A stretch of 64,000 nucleotides of DNA from positions 16,046,782 through 16,110,781 of the forward strand of contig JASKMD010000008.1 in assembly GCA_030144725.1 (NCBI GenBank). The letters are read 5' to 3'. The position numbers and the translations under genes are program-made. Below are positions 1 through 21,327 of the stretch, piece by piece; within the stretch, counting starts at the first letter, position 1, and each line of letters begins with the position of its first letter. The notes beneath the pieces were generated by a model that was given only the letters and a program-made list of their open reading frames with translations, ran no database searches and had not been told where the DNA came from. The DNA is from Haematococcus lacustris (lineage: Eukaryota > Chlorophyta > Chlorophyceae > Chlamydomonadales > Haematococcaceae).

Positions 1-566
1 AGGGGTGTGACACGGTACAGCTCAGACTCAGCTCGGACTGAGGAGCCGGGAGCCAGCCGCCAGCCAGCCGTGAGCCAGCCGCCAGCAGGAAGCATCAGAG
101 AACCTTTTCTCCAGCCTTAGACTTGTGCGGCCTGACATACAGCACCTGATCGCTGCCTTGGTGGAGCACCTGCTCGCTGCCTTGCCTCTAGGCCACGGCT
201 GAGCCAGAGCTAATCCAGCAGCACAGCTATCACAGCTGCAGATGCATGAGGCACCTGATTACTTACATGATGTAACATGCGTGGCTACATACAGAATGGG
301 CAACCATGGTTTGGGTGTTGAGCAGGGGCGGTGGCGGCAGGTAGAGTACGAGTTGAGGAAGTGGAAGAGATTTAAAACCAGTTGCACTCCCCATCCTGCC
401 CATTCAGACCGTCTGGGGTGCCTGGGGTGTCATCCAGGGGGGACGTCGGCGGGGGACGTCCAGGGTGCCTAGGATGTGGGATCACCTTAGGCCCACCCGG
501 GCAGGTGTCCTGACCAGCAATACCGCTGCTGCGGCTGGCTGGCACCTGATGAAGCGCGTGGTGCTG
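1..566. other. Intergenic, no gene seen
   Basis: No open frame here resembles a protein, and no splice-compatible exon continues the neighbouring gene. It is probably the 3' flank of the deacetylase gene. The first 26 bases recur with one mismatch at 29612-29637, so the window opens inside an interspersed repeat. Confidence 0.5.
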
Positions 567-9170
<8,604 letters not shown>

Positions 9171-9309
9171 CCTGTGACGCTCAAGGGGGTGTAGCGTAAG
9201 TAAATTCGCTGATCAGTTGCCGCACGCTCTGCGGGTTAAAGTGGGGCTTTCAAACCTCAGTCGTCCTAAAGCTTGCCCTGCACCGCTGTGCAGCGAGCGC
9301 AGGCTCGTT
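9171..9309. promoter_or_regulatory. Bidirectional promoter between the deacetylase and the G3E GTPase
   Basis: Only 139 bp separate two divergent start codons (9170 on - and 9310 on +). Both are supported by family homology of the first exons, so regulation of both genes must at least begin here. No clear TATA box is visible. Actual transcription starts are not determinable from the sequence. Confidence 0.7.
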
Positions 9310-12300
9310 ATGACAGACGTGTTGAACCTGAGCTCGCGCTATGTGGATTACCTACTGTCGCGCGCTTCGTCACGGTCTCGAATTGTGCCTGCCATCGTGC
9401 TGACGGGGTTTCTGGGCGCTGGCAAGACCACGGTTTGCCGGCATATACTGCGCAACAGGTACACATGCACACAGGAAACAACAACACTTGCGTTTCTTGC
9501 CCTTCATCGCGCTCTGCAGTGTCTCCACTTCCACTGGCTGTTTCAACTCGCATGACTCTCACTCTCGGCCTCACAGCGAAAGGCCTCACAGCCGAACATG
9601 CTGCTAGCTCGCCTTCCAACCACAGCCTTACCATCACAGCCTTTCATACAGCTGACCAATCATCCCTGGTGGGATCATCCCTGATGGCAGCCTGTCCCAG
9701 CAGTGAGCGTGTCTGCAGTGAACGTGTACCAGCAGTGAGCGTTACATAGCCCTGAATTCCTGCTACCTGCAGGCATTGATCCCTGCACCCGGCACCCCGC
9801 AGGGGCCCCCTGCGTTTGACTGTGCTGTCAAATGAGGTCGGCACATTGGACGTGGACTCCCAGCTGCTGGACCTGGCCCAGCTGAATGCGGAACAGGGGC
9901 TGCCTGCGGCCCAGCTGGCGGGCGGCTGTGTGTGCTGCACAGCCCAGGCTGGCTTTGCTGCTGCCCTAGCCGCTATCCAGTCAGCCTTGGCAGGACCTTT
10001 GGGCTGCAGTCTGGACTACCTGGTCAGTGCATGGGCTGGCTCCATGCTGGCTTGCAGATAGGTTCGCGCTGCTGCATGGCCAGCTGGTCATTGCCGACAG
10101 TCCTTGGTTAGTCAGAGGAGCCTGCCTCTTAAGATCGCCCCGCTTAAGCACCGCAGCCAGAGTTACAGCACACCTTGCACTGACAGTGCTGCCATCATGG
10201 TGCAAATGCAAGAGAGAGTGTGGCATGGGTCTGGGGAGCAAGGGTTGGGAGTGAGGGTGGGTAGGGAGGGTAGGGAGTAAGGGTGTGAGGAGAGTGATGC
10301 CCCTGGGTGTGCAGGTGGTGGAGACGAGTGGCGTGGGCGATGCCGAGCCCCTGGCTGCGCTGCTGCTGGCGCATGGCTTTCGCCTGGAGGCTGTGGTGGC
10401 CGTGGTGGATGCAGAGGCGGGCCTGGCAGCCCTGCAGCAGCAGGCTGTGGCGCGGGCTCAGGTAGGGCAGGCAGGGTGAAGCAGGCCAGGCTGCTCTGAA
10501 CGCCTTCCTGACTGTGGCAGTCATGCCCTTCTCTCAGCAGAGCTCTCAACCAAGGGTGATTCCTACAGCTGAGAGGTCGCAGGATTGGCACCTCCACAAC
10601 AAATCACTCTGGTGGCATTGTGTCCTCACCTCATGCGGGAAGCCTCCTTTGATTTCATCCTATGCTGCTGTCAGCCGGATTATTATTGACTTCTTTCTTT
10701 CTACCCTCCATATCCCTAACCCCAGCTGCCCTGCCCCTGCCCCTGCCCTGCCCCTGCCTCTGCCATCCCTGCGCTCTGCCCCTCCTGCCCCTGTTCCCTG
10801 CTCCTCCTGCCCCTCCTGCCCCTCCTGCCCCTGCACTAGACCCTATGCCCTGCCCCTCTGCCCAGGTGAGCTCTGCCGACCTGGTGCTGTTGAACAAGTG
10901 TGACCTGGCTGGCCTGGGTGCAGCGGCCGACACTGAGGACCTGGTGCAGCAGGTGTCGCCTGGTGTCCGCATGCTCAGGTGCAGCAGGCCAAGCGCTGCT
11001 ACAGCCACTGATGACTCCTGACTGCACAACACCTTATAGCGGCCTCATAGGTGGCTGATGTCGCTCGTAACACTAGGCATGCGCATTCCCCTCTTCCCCC
11101 ACCACAGCTGGCTTGACCTTGCGCAGATTGCTGCACTTTGCCTGCTGGCTTCCCTGGCACCCGCTTGCCCGCCCGCCTGCCTGCTCTTCAGCCAGTTGTT
11201 GTTGCTGTTGTCATTGTCAGCCCCTCCCTAAACCTCTGTGTGGGGGTTTTGCCGCCCAGGTGCCGTTTTGGCGCTGTACCTTTGGACCTGCTGCTGGACC
11301 TGGATTCGATCCCAGGACCTCCTGCTGCGCCCGGCGTGGCAGGCAGCCAGCCCCCAGCCATTCACGCAGCTTCTAAGCCGCATGCCCCCGCCCTAGCTGC
11401 CACGACTGTTACACTGGCGCACAGTATGAACGGCCAAGGACTGGCAACTACATTGCTAACACCACTCGGCACCAGCAGTGGCATCCATCCTACGACCCCA
11501 GCAGCCCTAGCCCCAGCCTCAGCCTCAGCCGCCCCAGCCCCAACAGAGTCAGGATTAACAGCAGCCCCAGCAGTTGAGCAACCAACTGGCACCAGTCCAC
11601 CAGCCAGCACACCCCTGCCCGGGGTTCAAGGCCATGTGGCCTTCCTCAGCCACGAGCCTTCCATCTGCCTGGTGCAGCCCTGGGCACCCCACTCTGCTGC
11701 CCAAGGCAAGACCGGCAGGGGCAGCCAGGCCAGGTGGTGCCAGGTCACAATATGATGGTCACAGGTCACACACTGTTGGTCATACTATGATGAGCAATGC
11801 CAAGTTATGAGTGCAAGGTCAGAGGGCAGTCAAAGCTGGTGAGGCGAGACAGGGCTGCTGGACGGGTTGTGCATGGCTTAGGCAAGATCAGGCAGCAATG
11901 ATTGGCAATAGCAGAGCAAGGGTTTGCAAGGAAGGGAAGGTAGGAGCAGGGTCTGCTTGGGGCTTCCTTTCATATCGCTTGACAACGCCTGCTGCGCTGC
12001 TGTACTTTACAATGAACTGCTTAGCCAGGCGGACCACACGATGCCATTACCTCCTACCAGTCTCTGATCCATGCTGCCCAACCTCCCACTCTGCTATGGC
12101 CAGGGCTGCAAGGACTGGCAGTAGTGCCTCTGCTGTCATGCTCATTGCCAACCTACCACGCCCTTGACATGCTCAACCCTTCCATGCTCGCCCGCTGCTG
12201 TGACCTCCGGATCGGAGTGTGGGCCTGGGCCTAACTGTATGGAGAGGCACTGGCATTCGTCATGTAGGACAGGGCTGGTGGTCCATAACAATGAAGCAGT

Positions 12301-14506
12301 CTGGAGCACAAGATGGGAGAGGGGTGACGGATGGTGGAGGAGGGGAAGGAACTGGAGAACGGGCTAGCTAGGAAATAGCAAGCAAGTTATCAATCCCATT
12401 CGTGTTGCGTGTTAGGGAGGGAGGGAGGGAGGGAGGGAGGGAGAGGGAGCTTCAGGACTGAGGAGCCTAAAGACCTGGCGCAGCCGGTGTCGCCTGGTGT
12501 TCGCATGCTCAGGTGCAGCAGGCCAGTAGTACGGCAGCGAGCAAGGGCAGCATTGCTCCAGTGCACGGGCGTGCCAGTGCTGCAGGCTGGGTAGAGATGG
12601 TGGCATGATGATGGTGGCATGAGGGAAAGGGGTGGATTACCCTCGAACATGCTAGTCTAGGGGTGATGCTATTTACGGTTCCAATGATGGCAGGAGAGGG
12701 GTGGAAGCTGGGTGGCCTGCTGGGCTGCTGCTGTGGCACCTGCTCCTGATGCTGATGCTGATGCTGGCCACTGCTGCTGCTGGTGCCCTCTCCTTCACCT
12801 GCTGCTGGCTGCTGCTCAGGTGGATCAACACCGCGCACCTCCAAGCTGCTGCGGGCCATGGGACCAGCGGTTTCAGACCCAGCCCCAGCCCCAGCCCCGA
12901 CCCTGGCAACCAGCGGGCACGAGCAGCTGCATGCCGGCTATTGCTCCTGCAGCGTGACCAGGCAGCACCCAGTCAGCCTGCGCAGTTTCCAGTCCTGGGT
13001 ACGCCAGTTGGTGCTCAGCCCTGGTAAGTGGCCTTGGAAGGGTGTCCTTGGTGGGGGGCCCCGGTGAGGGGAGTCTTAAGACAGCATTGGAGCGGACCAA
13101 AGCAGTGAGGGCCCTACCAAAAAAGAGCAAAACAAGCTGATCAGAGAAACTCAAATGGTCTGACTGACCTTAACCAAGCCAACAAGGCCACAGTGGATGG
13201 TTGAGGTGGGAGCTGCGGCAGGGGTAGGGGGCCTGTAGGGGTCGGGCTGGTGCAGGTTGGGTGGTTCAGGCAGCAAAGATGGTATGCAGGGGTGGTTGGT
13301 GGTTGGTTGCAGTTATTGAGCCTTAGGGTGGTTGTCGGTGGGTGTCATGGGCATAGCTGATGAGACACGCCCATGGCCCATGCACATAACCCTGCCAACT
13401 CCATCAACTGCTCATGAACAGCCACGGAAGCCACGGCAGTGAGCTGTGCCCTGTCAGCGCTATGCCCTTCCCCCCTCGCCCTCCCCTTATGCTGGGCTCT
13501 GCCCACAGCTCTTCCCCTGCCCCTCGCCTGGCTCTTGACTCCCCTTGGACTCCCCAACAACTCTTCCCTGACCCTAACTCTTCCCTGACCCTAGCCCAGC
13601 CCCGTTCCCTATTCCCTGGCTCTGCCCTGTTCCCTAGCTCTGCCCCTGCCTCCTGTCGATTCAGGAGTGCTGCGTGTGAAGGGCAGCTGCTGGTTTGCTG
13701 AGCGCCGGCAGCACCGCTACATGTTCCACCTCAGTGGCCGGCAGCGCGTCGAGTGCCTGCAGGCAGGCCGCTGGGAGGGCCCTGCCTGCCTGCAGCTGCA
13801 GCTGATTGGCACTGACCCCCAGGCACTGCAGCGCCTGAGCCACCAGCTCGTCCCCAGCGGTACTGACTCAGCTGGCCAGCAGCAGACCCAGCACCCCTGT
13901 TCACCCTGTCGAAAGAAGGGCTCTACCAGCCCTTCCAGACCTTGCAGCAGCCCAGCACTGCCGGCAACACAACAGCTCAGTGTCGGCGATGCCGCTACCC
14001 CGCAAGCGACAGAGACGGCCTCGAAGTCGCAGGCATGTGGGCACCACCCTGCCGCCCCACCAATGCCCCAAGGCACTGAAGGCGTCAACTGCAGTTCCAC
14101 CATCACTGATGCGTCGCCCTGCAGCAGTCTGGTCCACCTGGTGCAGCAAGTGCTGGCTGGGGAGGCGCATGTGCAGCTGGATGATGCTCAGTGTGACGGC
14201 AGTGTGATCAGCATCAGTGTCACCAACGACCCCCTGCATGGTGTGCAAGGCAGTGCAGTTTGCGCCGCGGTCATGCGCCTAGCTAACGCAAGAGTGGCGG
14301 ACACGGGAATCATGGTGTTGGGTGTCCCTGCGGCCTCCATGCTCAATGCAAGCACGGCGTTGCAGCAGGCGCGAGAGGCACGCATGGATCGCCTGGAGAT
14401 TTGTGTAGTTGAGGGGGAGGAGGGTGGTGCCGCGGAGCTGGCCAAGCTTGTGGTCCTGACAGTGAGCCGGGCATTCCCTGCTTCGGGGTGCCGTTGTGCC
14501 TTTTGA
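9310..14506 (+). CDS. G3E/COG0523 (CobW-like) GTPase, putative metal chaperone
   Basis: Family members are GTP-driven metallochaperones (zinc or cobalamin-cobalt transfer). Exons: 9310-9458, 9803-10022, 10315-10461, 10866-10978, 11260-11733 (end tentative), 12914-13023 (start tentative), 13665-14506; about 684 aa. Visible motifs are the Walker A GFLGAGKTT (33-41), SNEVGTLDVD, the metal-site motif GGCVCC (90-95), ETSGVGD (126-132) and the G4 motif NKCD (182-185). The CobW C-terminal domain follows (HPVSLRSFQSW, KGSCWFAERR, FHLSGR, WEGPACLQLQLIG). An extra domain of about 220 residues follows it, ending with predicted helices and strands that I do not recognise. The fifth exon carries a long Ala/Pro/Thr linker in place of the usual His-rich loop. 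The start is the first in-frame ATG giving a normal distance to Walker A. The zinc-chaperone role is inferred from the family. Confidence 0.9.
12472..12524 (+). repeat. Duplicated fragment of GTPase exon 4 inside a later intron
   Basis: About 53 bases repeat 10938-10990 with three mismatches, including the coding end VSPGVRMLR and the GT splice donor. An upstream CAG (12456) could act as acceptor, so this could be a decoy or alternative exon, or simply a duplication scar. Confidence 0.75.
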
Positions 14507-14764
14507 GATACAACGGATGTTGGGAAGCACAACGTCAGAGCACTGTCAGCACAATATCCTTCACTGGGCAATGCTTCAAAGTACAGCAAGAGTTGTAATC
14601 GAACACAGGCTGTGAGCTCATCATTGTAGAGGCTACTGCTAGCGTGCCCAATGCCCATTGCAGCTCCGCCCACCTGGTGTGTGTGCCTCTATTACTATCT
14701 TAACCTGCCCCTTCGTGAGGGGTTCAAGTTTTTCATAGTGAGATTTACTCTAGGTAGCAGGCTA
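14507..14764. other. Spacer between GTPase gene and Fanzor copy A
   Basis: Probably the 3' UTR of the GTPase gene plus flank of the element. No gene or terminal repeat is seen. Confidence 0.4.
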
Positions 14765-15784
14765 TCATCGCCCCTTGCGCCCCCACTTGCACAACAGCGC
14801 CTTGACGGGCATGTACACCCACTCCTGGCCTGGCTGGCTTTGGCATGGCAGGGCGGCCTTCCCATCTGCACAGCTCAGTGGGACTCTGCCCTGGGCCAGT
14901 GTGAACATGTGGATAGTGATGCTGTAACCCTGGTGGCCGAGGTGCCCTTTGCGCACAAGCCGCCGCTGCAGCTAATTGTAGACGGTCTTGAAATTAGGGT
15001 TGGCAAAGAGCTCGCAGAAGTCTTTCAGCTGCCTGAGCATGACGGGGTCGTCGCTGTCAAGGGGCGAGGGAGGCCCTGTGGGTCCTGCTGATGCAAGGGC
15101 TGCCAGACGGGCGCTGCGACGCCTGGGGGTGGGCTGCGTGACTGGCTCCAGCTCAGGCTCTGGCTCTACCTCAGACTCTGGCTCTGGCTCTGGCTGAGGA
15201 TCAGGATCAGGTTCGGGTCCACAGTCCCCCTCCATGCTGGCCGGCTGGGCAGGGCCACGCGGGGGGAGTGGTGGTAGGGGGGGGGCATCAGGGGCTTGGG
15301 TGCACAGGTAAACCCCGGGGTGGGGTAGCCCACCAGGCATGTCAGAAAGATACACAGAACAAACAGCGAGGCCATCACGCGCAATTGCGAGTGTGTCTGA
15401 GCCCGCAGCTGGAGGTTCGTCTTCTTGCAGCCGCACAGCACCGCACCACCCCGGGACTCTGATGGCTTGCAGGCAATCACAATCAGCACTTTGACAGGCC
15501 ACTTTGGCAGGCCAAGGCACAAGGTGTCGACACACAACGCGGGGACACGCTAGGCGGGGCCGGACCCGCACCTGGCGCCGCTCCGTCTTCCACCCGTCCC
15601 TCCGATCATGTCGTTGCTTTCCTTGAGCCGAGCGATACGCTGCGAATGGAGCCAACAGGAGCGACGGGTTATTACACGGCGCGTAACTCACGTAGCTCAC
15701 AGTCGGCTAGGGACACGAACCTTTCTGTTTCTCTGCCGGGCCCTGCTTTTGCTTGGCGGTGCCCTTCCGCGTCTTCTTAGCCAT
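14765..15784 (-). pseudogene. Fanzor/TnpB-like element, copy A (N-terminal half, decayed)
   Basis: Shares exons with copies B and C. It starts MAKKTRKG at 15784. The next exon encodes RSAQGKQRHDRRDGW, then comes a degraded third exon, then a Pro-rich linker and an acidic E/P/D run followed by RRRSARLAALA. The domain block MLRQLKDFCELFANPNFKTVYN closes the recognisable part. It is broken: an in-frame stop follows FKTVYN at the point where copy B reads NQLQRRLVRN, the acceptor of exon 3 reads GCAA where copy B has GCAG, and exon 3 is frame-shifted relative to B. No RuvC region follows downstream. The assignment rests on linkage with copy C, which has RuvC motifs. Confidence 0.65.
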
Positions 15785-16352
15785 CGCGCGATGTGCTTTG
15801 AGACGGGTTCAACGGGCCCATGTGTTCAACATGTGCATATATATAGTAAGCATGCATGACGTCGGGGCCGGGCACACACTCCCGCTTAGCAGCCATGTGG
15901 TATGAACAGCTTGTCGGCCAAACGCTGTAATGCCCGTAAGTCTGGTTAAGACTGAGTAAGCGGCACCTAGTTAGTAGTTACCAGTAGTTACCTTCACAGT
16001 AGTTACCTTCACCAGCTGATTTGTCAGCATGTGATATCGAGTAAACACTCCATTCAAAATGGTGGGCAAGCTATTTACATGTTTTGACCCGCCAAATCAT
16101 CGACGCGTTCGCTCCTCGCGTAAGAACGTGTGTCTGTTTTTCTAAGCGTGTGACTTTTGAGAACTTACGAAGTCCTGCCGCGCACACCGTGTGCTTCGAA
16201 GCCCGCTGTATGTGTCGAATTCAGAATGCATCTTTTGTGACTAATGCAGCGACACCGGCGGGCGTATCAAAGCCGTGTCGATACTGTACCTGATACAGCA
16301 TAACAGAGCATGACTGTCTAAGCATCGCGCTCCAGGCACCTGGGCATCGCTT
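15785..16352. other. Intergenic, possible promoter region of the SBP2-like gene
   Basis: It holds a TATATATAG stretch near 15838 and several short direct repeats of AGTAGTTACC (15970-16010). No coding exon is recognisable. The first coding exon of the downstream gene could begin here, because the following open frame has no early ATG. Confidence 0.35.
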
Positions 16353-19300
16353 TTGAGCAGCACCTCAAAGGAATTGCCGTCTCCGCACCCGAGTACGCCC
16401 GATGCGGATGGGGAGCTGTCGCTTCCATCTGAAGCTGGCTGGCAAGTGGCCGGTGCACGTGCCAGGGGTGGCTCTGCCCATGTCCCCACCGCACCCGCAT
16501 CCCTTGGAGAGCGCATCCCCGCCCATGGCACACCTGCAGCAGCCCCCAGCCCTGTCCTCGGCCCCGCTCGTGCCAGCCCACCGCTGCTGCAGCTCTTGGC
16601 CCAAGCCCGGCGCAGCCGCATGGACCCCATCACCAGCACCGTGCGCTGCCAAGCCTGTGGCCAGGCATTCCCCAGCTTCACCCGTCTGGCCCAACACCTG
16701 GGTGCCAAGCATAACGGAGTGAACTCAGACGAGGTCAAGTACTTGGTGCTGCGGGCAGCTGCCAGCCAGCAGCCAGCCCCAGCCCCCCTGCCCTCACATC
16801 CTGCCCAAGCTGGAGGCGCACGAGGCAGCAAGGGGCCCAGGACCAGACCTGGAGACCAGCATGATGCGCCTGCACAGGCCGATGGTGAAGGTGGTGGCAG
16901 TCTTGCTGCTAGTGCTGCCTCACTCACAGGGGTGGGTCCTTCAGGGGTGTGTCCAGATACACTGCTCTCCTGGCCAGCCCTGCCCAGTGCCTCCGGGCAG
17001 CAGGCCAAGCCTCAGGTTGCCGCAGCAACAGCGGCTCAGGGGTTACCCATCCAGGGTGCAGCGCAGCATCAGTCTCAGGAGCAGCAGGGGCAGAAGGGGC
17101 GGTGGGGGTGGCAGCGCCCGGAGGCATCCCACACACTGCTTCAGGCAGGGGCAGGGGGGAGGGCAGCCAGCCCTGCCCCAGCTCTGCCCAGCCCCATTGC
17201 CCACCCACCCTCTCCCCGTCCTGTCAGGCACCCGGCCCTGGGGCCTGGGCCTGGCCTGGGTCCTCCTCCCCGCCCCAGCAGGGGCTCCGCTGTGACCCTG
17301 ACCCTGGGCAGTCTGCTCCGCCTGCCGCCAGGCCAGCGCCCCACCCCCGGGCGTGGCTCCCTGACTGCAGCCAAGGCCAAGGGCCACGCCCCTCAGGCCA
17401 GCAGGGCTGCTGCCGGTGGCAAGGCCGGCGCGCTGCTGGCCTGGCCGGGGCTGCGCATGCTCACTCCAGGCAAAGGTGGGGTGTCGGGCGTCAACCGCCG
17501 GGCAGCTGCGGTGCGCACGGTGGTTGAGGTGAAGGGGCGGCGGCGGTTGAGGGCGGAGGGGGCCGCGCCCCGCAAGAAGCGCGTGAGCCTGGTGAAGCAG
17601 CAGGTGCTGCGGCAGCGGGCTGACAGAGCGCTGGCTGCGGCTCAGCAGCAGCTGGGGAGGGCGGAGGAGGTGGTGGGGCGGCTGGTGGCGCACCAGGAGC
17701 GGCTGGGGAGGGAGCTGCTGAGGGTGGAGCAGGGGGCAGGGCCACCGCTGATACAGCCGCCACTGGTGCTGCAGCAGTCAGGGTCAGTGCCGGGGCAGCA
17801 GTCAGTGCCTGGGCAGCAGTCAGGGTCGGGGCAGCTGCAGCGGGTGGATCAGCAGCCAGCTGGGCAGTTGCAGCAGGGGGGCAAAGGGTCTGCTGGCGAG
17901 CTGTGTAAAGGGCTAGGAGGAGGGGGTCCACTGTGCCCGGCAGGAGAGGAGGGGCAGGGCGGACCTGCACTAGGCAGTGCCAGCGTCACCAGGGCCGCGA
18001 CGCACTAACCTGGTGGGGGAGAGGGGGGCCGAGGCACACCCTGCCCCAGCCTCCTCCGTCATGGCTCCGGCACCTTTGCTGAGTACTCTGGGCGTGGGGG
18101 GGGCAGGAGCAGAGGCTGGGGGGGTCAGGGCAGGGGCAGGGGGGGATGCAAGGGGGCGGAGCCCCAGCCTTGCTGGCCTGGCAGCAAGGCTGCAGCCCAC
18201 AGCGCCAGCGTTCACGCCAGCAGCAGCACGTGCAGGCCAACCCTCCACAGCTGGCACAGCTGCATCTCAGGTCTTCTGTGCCACAACGCCCCCACCCCCG
18301 CCCCCGCCCCTGCCCTCCTCCCTGAGGCTGCAGCCACCCCTTCCTCCCCCCCCGCAGCCACCCTGCCTGGCCCAGTCCCCATCCCGGAGCCCCCCCCGGT
18401 GCCTCCCCTGCCCCCCCTGCTGCCGCCAGGCCTCCCGCCCGGTGTGTGTGCCGCAGCCCTGCGTGTGTCGCTGACGCAGCTGCAGACCAAGGTCAAGGCG
18501 GCGCAGGCCGCGGTGGCAGCGGCCCAGGCAGGGCTGGCGGCTGCTCAGCGCCAGTGGAACAGCGCCCACAAGGTGCCGCAGCCCAGCAGAGGAGCCAGCC
18601 GTGGGTGGTGGAGGACCCGCTGAGCCTGACGACCTGGATGGCAGAGCAGGGGAAGCAGGCGGGGCAGGCGAGGGGGAGCTGCCACTCCAGGTGGTGGTGG
18701 TGGTGGGAGCAGCAGAGGGCAGGGATGCGGCAGAACAGGCAGCGTCAGGGCCGCGGCCAGGGTTAGGCAGCTCAGAGACAGCGGCAGCAGCAGGGGAGGA
18801 CCCACGCCCTGCCCCCAGCCCTGCCCCTGGCCTGCCCCTTGTGCCTGGACCTGACTCTGACGCTGGGCTCATCAGGGCTGCAGAGGCCCACATCAAGGTC
18901 CCAGCAGCAGCCAAGGAGGCCCCCTCCCCTCAGCCACCGCAGGCCCCTCCTCCGCCCTCACCACCCCAACCAGCTGTCCTGGTGCCCCCTGCCCTGGGCG
19001 CTGCTCGTCAGGAGCCTGCCTGCTGCACATCAGCCTCTGCTGTGGCTGCATCTGCCACCAGGCCACCGTGTTTGCCAGCCCTGAGGCAGGCCAGGGGGGG
19101 GCGGCGGCAACCACAGCTCAGCTAGGTGGTCGTGCAGTCTTGGCAGCAGGAGGCCCAGCAGGGGCAAAGCTAGCGGCTGCAGCAGCAGGGGCAGACACCC
19201 CAGCAGCAGCACCAGCAGCAGCAAAGGCAGCTGGGTTGCCATCCCTGCCACCTCTCTCTGCCCCACAAGGAAAGGAGGGCAAGCAGAAGAAGGAGGAGGA

Positions 19301-20396
19301 GGAGGTGGGGGAGGAGGAGGACGGAGACTCATCTTCTGACGATGGGAGTGTGGGTGGTGGCGGTGAGTGGCTCACAGGCTGGACGGTATAGGCTCCAGCT
19401 CAGGCTCAGGCACAGGGGTGTAGGGCCCGCCCGCCCGCCGCCCGCCCGCCGCCCGCGCCGCCCGCCCGCCGGTATCATCTGTTCCACCTAGCTGAGTTCC
19501 CTGGCTGCCAGGGCCTAGGTGACCAGCCTAGCTCGCCCAGGTCTCATAGCGTCACCCCTCCCAGCCCTGCCGTACGAGACAGGCAGCAGCGGCAGTGCCA
19601 CCTGCTGTGCTGCCCTGCTGTGCTGCCCTGTGCTGCCCTGTGCTGGCTGACCTGACCTGTGATGACCTGGTATGACCTGGTCTGACCTGCCCTGTGATGA
19701 CCTGGCCTGGCCTGGCCTGATCAGGCAGCTGTTGGCTGCGGCTGGTCTCAGGGGGGGCTCTACGAGGCTGGACTGACGTGCTGGCGGCCTGGAGCGGGGT
19801 GCCGGGGGCAGCAGCAGGGGCCACACAGGGCGCTAAGACGCTGAGGGCGGGGCACACCACCAAACCCGCACTGCCCCTGCCTCTCTTCAGCCCAGGGCTG
19901 TGGGGCAGCACCAGCAGCGGCAGCGGCAGCAGCCGCCCTACCCACCCCTTCATCCCTATGGCAGCAGGGCAAGGGGGGCAGGGGGGGGCATCAGCCAGCG
20001 GGGGGGAGAGGGGAGGGCGGGTGCAGGCCAGGCCAGGGGTAGGACCTGGTGCGCCTGACCCTCCAGCGCTGATGTGCTCTCATGGCACTCAACCACCAGT
20101 CCAACCACCAGTCCAACCACCAGTCCAACCGCCAGTCCAACTGCACAGCCAACCGCAAGCTCAAGCGACAAACCACTTACCCATGTCCACGGGGCCGAGG
20201 GAGGGTGGGGTGCTGACTGAGCAGCTGCTGGCCGCCTTGGCCCCTGCCCTAGCGGTGCTGGCCAAGACTGCTGAGCCTGACGCCCCCCTCCACCCCACAG
20301 TGCCACAGGGAGCAGCAGGGGCCAATGCTATGGCCGGTGCAGAGAGGTCGCCATGGATGCAGCAGCAGCAGCAGGCAGCACTTTTGCAAGCAGTGC

Positions 20397-20449
<53 letters not shown>

Positions 20450-21296
20450 AAGCGCATGCAGGCCTTGCAGCAGCAGCTGATGCCACCGCCTCACCAGCCT
20501 CCCCCACCCCCAGCCCACCCCCTGTTCCTCCCGCCCTCCTCCCCTCCTGGGTCCCCTCCCCCCCTCCAGCCCCTCCTCCACCCCCCCCTCCAGCATCAGC
20601 CAGGTAGGCCCCCCCACCAGTGTTGACGTGCTGCTGCGCTGGGCCAACTCAGCCGGCCTGCATGCCCAGCAGCAGCGCCTGCAGGCAGCCTTCCTCCAGC
20701 GCCAGGCCATGCTGGCCCAGAGCCAGGCGCGCGCCCTGGAGCTGTCTAGGGCGCAGCTGCAGCTGCAGGCACATGCCCAGAGCCACAGCCAGGCCAGTGC
20801 AGCAGCGGCGCAAGGGCAAGGGCACCCCCAGCTGCTGGCGGACACGCAAGCCCGGGTCAGGGCCCTGGCACAGGCCCAGGCAGCACAGCAGCAGCAGCAG
20901 CAGCAGGGTTGGGCACAGCAGCGGCAGGAGGAACAGCAGCAGCAGCAGCTGCAGCAGAAAGAGCAGCAGCAGCAGCAGCAGCAGCAGCCATCCTTCAGCC
21001 TTGGTCTTCCCACAGCTGGCCCACCCACATCCGCCCTCCCCTCTGCCCGCCTTGACTCTGACACTGACTCTGAGAGTGACCTCAGTGACCATGCCCTGCT
21101 GCCTGCTGCTGGCCTGGGCCTGGGGCCATGGGGCAGCAGTGGTGGCACAGCATGCAAAGGGAGTGGAAGGGGGGCGGGGCGGGGGGCGCTGGGCAGCGGT
21201 GAGGTGGTGAGGACTGACGTGTTGGCGCAGTGGATGGGATCTGTGGGGCTGGGGGCGGGCTCAAGAGTGGGGGCGCTGTTCAAATCCATGGCAGCA

Positions 21297-21327
<31 letters not shown>

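Noticed and set aside
15166..15537. Membrane protein suggested by SLFVLCIFLTCLVGYPTPG
   Set aside because: The segment lies in a non-conserved, inverted or intronic part of Fanzor copies A and B and is not maintained in frame.
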